Part shown: positions 48,101-51,262 of the stretch, piece by piece
Layout of the letters: every line of letters starts with the position of its first letter
Numbering within the stretch: the stretch's first letter is position 1
DNA from: Saprospiraceae bacterium
GTDB lineage: Bacteria; Bacteroidota; Bacteroidia; Chitinophagales; Saprospiraceae
DNA length: 51,262 nucleotides
Reading direction: 5' to 3'
Assembly (NCBI GenBank): GCA_020631355.1
Contig: JAHDHL010000038.1
Span: 1 to 51,262, forward strand
Translations under genes and position numbers: made by a program
The notes under the pieces: generated by a model
What the model saw: only the letters and a program-made list of their open reading frames with translations
Database searches by the model: none
What the model was told of the DNA's origin: nothing

Positions 48101-51100
48101 GGATTGTCAGGATGTCTCAGTGAATGATTATGAAATCAGTATTGAGGTAGAGGAAGTGCCGGATGAAAACAAAATCTGCCAACCAATAGATACCTACGAA
48201 TGGAGTACGGGTGAGACGACCCAAACCATTACGATTTCACCTCCTATTGATGATTATTCAGTTACAATAACTTGTACCAAAGGTTGTGTTTACGAAGCAG
48301 AGACGGATTGTATAGAAAATATGCCTTGTAATGATGGGGACATCTGTACCAAGAATGACCATTATGACGCATATTGTAATTGTGTTGGGGATTATGTAGG
48401 CGATGATGATGGTGATGGTGCATGTAATACAAAGGATATCTGCGAGGGATATGATGATTTTGAGGATTGGGATGATAATGGTATCCCTGATGGTTGCGAA
48501 TGCAGAATAGGAAAAGCCTGCGATGATGATGATATCTGTACCGTGAATGATGTCATTCAGGAGGACTGTTCCTGTGCAGGTGAATTCCTTGATTCTGATA
48601 ATGATTATGTATGTGACTCCTTGGATTTATGTCCGGGATATCCGGACCAATACGATACGAATGGCAATGGTAAACCGGATGGTTGCGATGAAATGATTTG
48701 CGGAGACGAAGTCATATCCGGAGATCCAAAGGAAATAGCCTGTCAATTGATTAATTCATATGCAGCTTGTGATGACATTGAGCGCATATCCATGAAGGAC
48801 CTCTGTGGTGCATTCCTCAATAATGATGCATTGGTGGATTCCGTAGGAACAGATACCGTGACCATGGATAATGATGCATTACTCGTTCTCGAAACCATAC
48901 TGGATGATACTGAAGACCCCGTAATCAGTTACCAACTATTAGCAGCTGATAGTGATTATGATGGGGTTTGCGACATGTTTGATTTGTGTCCGGGTAGTGA
49001 TGATAGTATTGATGATAATGAGAATGGTATCCCGGATGGTTGTGAGGATGAGGAAGGGAATTGCCTACATGATTACACATTCGCAGTCGGATACATGTTC
49101 GATACGGATTGTGACGATAATAACGATTGTACAGTCAATGACCAATTGGATTGTAATTGTGATTGTGTTGGACAATTACAGGATTATGATGAGGATGGAG
49201 TCTGTGACGCCAATGACTTATGCCAAGGTTGGGATGACAACATAGATATAGATGGAGATGGTATTCCGGATGGCTGTGACCAATTCGTATTATGTCCGGA
49301 AGCAACAGGCGATACCAATGCCTGTGATGATGGTGATATTTGTACCTCAGGTGATACTTGGGTATATGTCGATACACTGGGTTATTGCGTATGTGAGGGA
49401 ACGCCCGACTTGGACTCGGATGATGATGGCGTTTGTGATTCATACGACCTATGTCCGAATTACCCCGATTCCTTGGATACGGATGAGGATGGCATTCCTG
49501 ATGGTTGTGATATATGTCCCGAATTAGAGGGGACACTAGGTTCCACCTGTTCCGATGGTGATACCTGTACCATTAACGACATGTACAACGACTTCTGTGA
49601 TTGTGTTGGGGAATCATTCGATTCCGACAATGATGGAATATGTGATGTATTGGACCAATGTCCAGGATTCCCGGATTCCTTGGATTTTGATAATGATGGT
49701 ATTCCTGATGGTTGTGATCCACCTTATTATGAATTACAATGTCCCGTTGAGATAGCATTCGTACATGAGAATTCAGTAGGTTATGTATTGACCTATGACA
49801 TCCCTGATGCCACAATGGAAACCCTCCCCAACCCGGTTTCCCTGACCATTCGGATAGACAATGACTTACATTTCTTCCCTCAGGTCCCTCTCAAGGGATT
49901 CCGGACAGTAGTTACGGAAACAGATGCGGCAGGAAACCCCACCCACGTCATGGTTGAGGGCTTCTATGAAGTACCTGACTTGGACCCCAGTATCAATGTT
50001 CCAACACAAATTACGCCAGCTACTTTTGATGCGTATATTGCCTATTCGGAATATCAGGCCTGTGAATTGAGTATCAATGAATACACTCCAGAAGTATGCG
50101 AGGGTGGGCCACCGGTCCTGATGTTGACTTCTAACATTATCCCCGAATCCGATCCGGCTCAGGTCAATATTTCAGGAGTGATATCCAATGCGGATGATGT
50201 CATTTTCTGTATGGGAACAGGAACTTGGCCCGACAATGTATATGACTACAATCCAGAAACAGGCAGTTTTTCTGCAAGTTTTGAATTAACGGATTCATCC
50301 AAACCCTACTTCGCCCAAGTATTGGCCATCAACGAATGTGATGATACCGCTCAGGAATTTCCATATCAAATGGAAACTATAGGCCCTCCTCTGAATAGCC
50401 CTTGTTATGAAACCATGAATCTACCCGTTGAGGATGCAACGACAACGTACACATATAGTTATCAGGACGTGGTTTCAACCCCAAGTTTAGGCTGCCCCAA
50501 CCACCTCAAGATAGGAGCCAGTGGCGAATTCAAAATGGGAATGAACATAGAGGACTTCTCCATCGGAGCATTGGAACAAACATTCAGTTATGATGTTCCG
50601 GGCATAGGCACGGGAGTAGGTAATGTAACAGGCGTAATAGAACAATATGGTTCCTATATGTTACTAACGGATGTAAGCAGTACAACCGAATTCAATACCC
50701 TACCCGTTGGAATGGTCCAATTCGGAGCCAATGTTCCTTGTGGATATCAGAGTGTAGGAGAAGTGGAAGGCCCCTCAGGATGTCCCCACTATGTAGGAGA
50801 GCCTTGCGATGATTTCGATGATTTCACTGATATGGATGCCTATAACGAAGCCTGCCAATGTGTAGGAATAATAGGCCATGACTCAGATGGTGATGGAGTC
50901 CACGATGCAGAGGATATCTGTCCCGATGGTGATGATGATGTGGATGTAGAACCCGCAAATGGAGTTCCTGATGCTTGTGAATGTCCAGAACCCACCATTG
51001 ATACAGTAGAAGTCGTTGACGCAAACGATCTTGTTGTATACATAGCCAATGATCCCCAATACACAGGTTTCGAAGTGGACTATTATGATGAAGCAGGTGA

Positions 51101-51262
51101 GATAGTAGGGACAAAATCATCTTCCACTACTCCTATAACCATTTCCAATGTTGAGACTGGTATGACTTATACCATTGCTGCAAAAGCAGTTTGTGATACA
51201 GGATTCCCATCAGATACTACCACATCTGAAATAGTTGTTGAGTTTGATGAGGATGCGTTTGT
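45147..51262 (+). CDS. Very large secreted repeat protein (3'-partial), Fn3-like, coiled-coil, Cys-rich and calcium-repeat modules
   Basis: The frame opens with ATG at 45147 and is still open at the last base (2,038 complete codons). It was easy to miss because no stop is present in the window. Residues 1-21 are a signal peptide (LLTTLLFLMGWAVAYAQ). Next comes an Fn3-like region (about residues 175-275), with another after 325 that is interrupted by a charged coiled coil at about 377-497, then a third Fn3-like stretch. From 47150 on, Cys-rich modules of the type CNDGDxCTxND...CxCxG alternate with DxDxDGVxD calcium-binding-type repeats and with unrecognised 150-aa spacers. The product is expected outside the cell or on its surface; a C-terminal sorting domain would lie beyond the window. 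It follows the barrel gene by 19 bp, so the two are probably co-transcribed. Function unknown. Confidence 0.85.
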   Translation, partial: MAKHKLLTTLLFLMGWAVAYAQPYPISTTVSLTSPTVPYFDELTVGTSNPLIATLILNDINEPTYDVKLRLTISGNGISVSTRPDYLPAPITLTFNTPTILTGPDLAQYFNPDNLQFQGITKEQYLALGALPEGFYSICLEAFDYQREDLLAVSNRGCASAQMVIHDPPLIATMKGVNNRVVPQNYIFSWQPMHAGGFPVEYELSIYESIEGMAPNQIFTNTAPIFKNKTFGTNYLYTIFDPLLEADKDYYLVVQAVDLSGLNIFKNNGFSQFETFRLKKTCIPNTECDDNDECTYNDMYNSACECVGTPIYDPNHDGQCEPFTINPPKITYPTDNVLCITDGSALIAWSPEHNYLHDIEYELIISRVGVDPYNTKEYFELKEQLKQEYKDLLIKHEKERKEFIDKQNQVRHSFILDKGKLYEICSPDYNKATPKCREAKEDALKAFDKSTTEAYNYLLKEQQNKLITFEKEKEAEILELREQREIRVLELVDELNALNNFNDVVIAMSVNGLSTNMDFNDVVFRQGEKYEIQVISTDECIQSDFLNGGKSEGKPIMVKDCEAPVFKDEPVALVPKTYGEDYFRARWAPMVGVDNYVLRVALDAEFKTMVPQANNIIVSGTTFDLSVLMPGIYYYNITPILNGVQGPKSSNVVSINIGELEPNCNYDFDEPCNDGDPCTINDQVNEFCSCEGVPELDEDGNPDSDGDGVCNANDKCEGYNDNIDIDNDGYPDLCDDCVEGTPCDDGNVMTEDDKLVWDDQYPQHVPLPAGVEPCQCIGTPIDCSTDTDGDGICDALDICDQGDDTIDTDNDGVPDGCDRCPDENDANDSDNDGVPDCMDNSDDCNGIVQISATPIAVERELCTYCLELKSEISGPVILEELLVRINDEDYILDIGDLGYHFPYCIDEIAECGIQNYNMSNLVIDINNWMASMGLNGTAIVVPDGSQLCDNSNPQFVLHQSDVIALEATYADKYGENEKTMEFNSLDCQDVSVNDYEISIEVEEVPDENKICQPIDTYEWSTGETTQTITISPPIDDYSVTITCTKGCVYEAETDCIENMPCNDGDICTKNDHYDAYCNCVGDYVGDDDGDGACNTKDICEGYDDFEDWDDNGIPDGCECRIGKACDDDDICTVNDVIQEDCSCAGEFLDSDNDYVCDSLDLCPGYPDQYDTNGNGKPDGCDEMICGDEVISGDPKEIACQLINSYAACDDIERISMKDLCGAFLNNDALVDSVGTDTVTMDNDALLVLETILDDTEDPVISYQLLAADSDYDGVCDMFDLCPGSDDSIDDNENGIPDGCEDEEGNCLHDYTFAVGYMFDTDCDDNNDCTVNDQLDCNCDCVGQLQDYDEDGVCDANDLCQGWDDNIDIDGDGIPDGCDQFVLCPEATGDTNACDDGDICTSGDTWVYVDTLGYCVCEGTPDLDSDDDGVCDSYDLCPNYPDSLDTDEDGIPDGCDICPELEGTLGSTCSDGDTCTINDMYNDFCDCVGESFDSDNDGICDVLDQCPGFPDSLDFDNDGIPDGCDPPYYELQCPVEIAFVHENSVGYVLTYDIPDATMETLPNPVSLTIRIDNDLHFFPQVPLKGFRTVVTETDAAGNPTHVMVEGFYEVPDLDPSINVPTQITPATFDAYIAYSEYQACELSINEYTPEVCEGGPPVLMLTSNIIPESDPAQVNISGVISNADDVIFCMGTGTWPDNVYDYNPETGSFSASFELTDSSKPYFAQVLAINECDDTAQEFPYQMETIGPPLNSPCYETMNLPVEDATTTYTYSYQDVVSTPSLGCPNHLKIGASGEFKMGMNIEDFSIGALEQTFSYDVPGIGTGVGNVTGVIEQYGSYMLLTDVSSTTEFNTLPVGMVQFGANVPCGYQSVGEVEGPSGCPHYVGEPCDDFDDFTDMDAYNEACQCVGIIGHDSDGDGVHDAEDICPDGDDDVDVEPANGVPDACECPEPTIDTVEVVDANDLVVYIANDPQYTGFEVDYYDEAGEIVGTKSSSTTPITISNVETGMTYTIAAKAVCDTGFPSDTTTSEIVVEFDEDAF
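46008..50880 (+). repeat. Nine dispersed Cys-rich modules with thrombospondin-3-like DxDxDG repeats
   Basis: Modules with the pattern C-D/N-D-G-D-x-C-T-x-N-D, then C-x-C-x-G occur near 46008, 47153, 47365, 48327, 48519, 49110, 49320, 49546 and 50803. Most are followed by one or two acidic repeats such as DSDNDGICDVLDQCPG and DxDNDGIPDGCD, typical of calcium-stabilised thrombospondin type 3 repeats. The module near 47365 and the last one have lost some of the Cys. Spacing is irregular, unlike the exact array in the adhesin at the start of the window. Confidence 0.8.
46275..46637 (+). other. Coiled-coil insertion in the large secreted protein
   Basis: About 120 residues rich in Glu, Lys and Gln with heptad-like Leu/Ile spacing (LKEQLKQEYKDLLIKHEKER; EKEAEILELREQREIRVLEL) interrupt what reads as an Fn3-like domain. 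A pair of Cys lies in its middle (EICSPDYNKATPKC), possibly at the turn of a helical hairpin. Confidence 0.65.

Overview
The window looks like chromosomal DNA of a member of the Bacteroidota. The evidence is a giant surface protein ending in a gliding-motility/type IX secretion (T9SS type B) C-terminal domain, three outer-membrane beta-barrel proteins, and promoter-like TTG/TAnnTTTG elements in place of sigma-70 boxes. The mix of SprB-like repeats, Cys-rich and thrombospondin-3-like repeat proteins and huge adhesins suggests Saprospiria or a relative, but that placement is a guess.

Region 1 (1-29607) is the 3' part of one enormous adhesin gene (9,868 codons visible, 5' end outside the window). 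It contains a 240-bp (80-aa) HYR-like tandem array, then about 18 Ig/PKD-like units, then about 15 kb of SprB-like repeats arranged as twelve ~1.16-kb super-units, eight of which form a tandem duplication of a ~4.67-kb block. Three copies of a ~180-aa C-terminal module, one cadherin/VCBS-like domain and the T9SS sorting domain follow. A strong rho-independent terminator ends the unit.

Region 2 (30431-37367) is the most interesting part: a compact biosynthetic cluster for a thiazole/oxazole-modified peptide (TOMM / linear azol(in)e peptide, streptolysin-S-like). A candidate promoter with an overlapping palindrome precedes a 52-aa precursor gene whose core has 12 Cys/Ser/Thr among 13 residues. 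Two hairpins lie between the precursor and the enzyme genes. These are an E1-like leader-binding partner protein, a YcaO cyclodehydratase ending in a Pro-x-Pro tail, a SagB-type FMN dehydrogenase, an ABC exporter (ATPase plus permease), an M50-like membrane metalloprotease and a TPR lipoprotein. A 15-bp perfect stem-loop closes the operon. Together these would bind, cyclise, oxidise, trim and export the peptide; the protease and the lipoprotein are candidates for maturation and self-protection.

Region 3 (37512-43046) holds a TonB-dependent receptor-like protein just after the cluster, a TSUP-family permease, and a second TonB-dependent receptor-type barrel on the minus strand with a good promoter. 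Region 4 (43207-51262) is a probable two-gene unit: an unrecognised outer-membrane beta-barrel protein and a very large secreted protein with Fn3-like domains, a coiled coil, Cys-rich modules and calcium-binding-type repeats. The second gene is still open at the window end.
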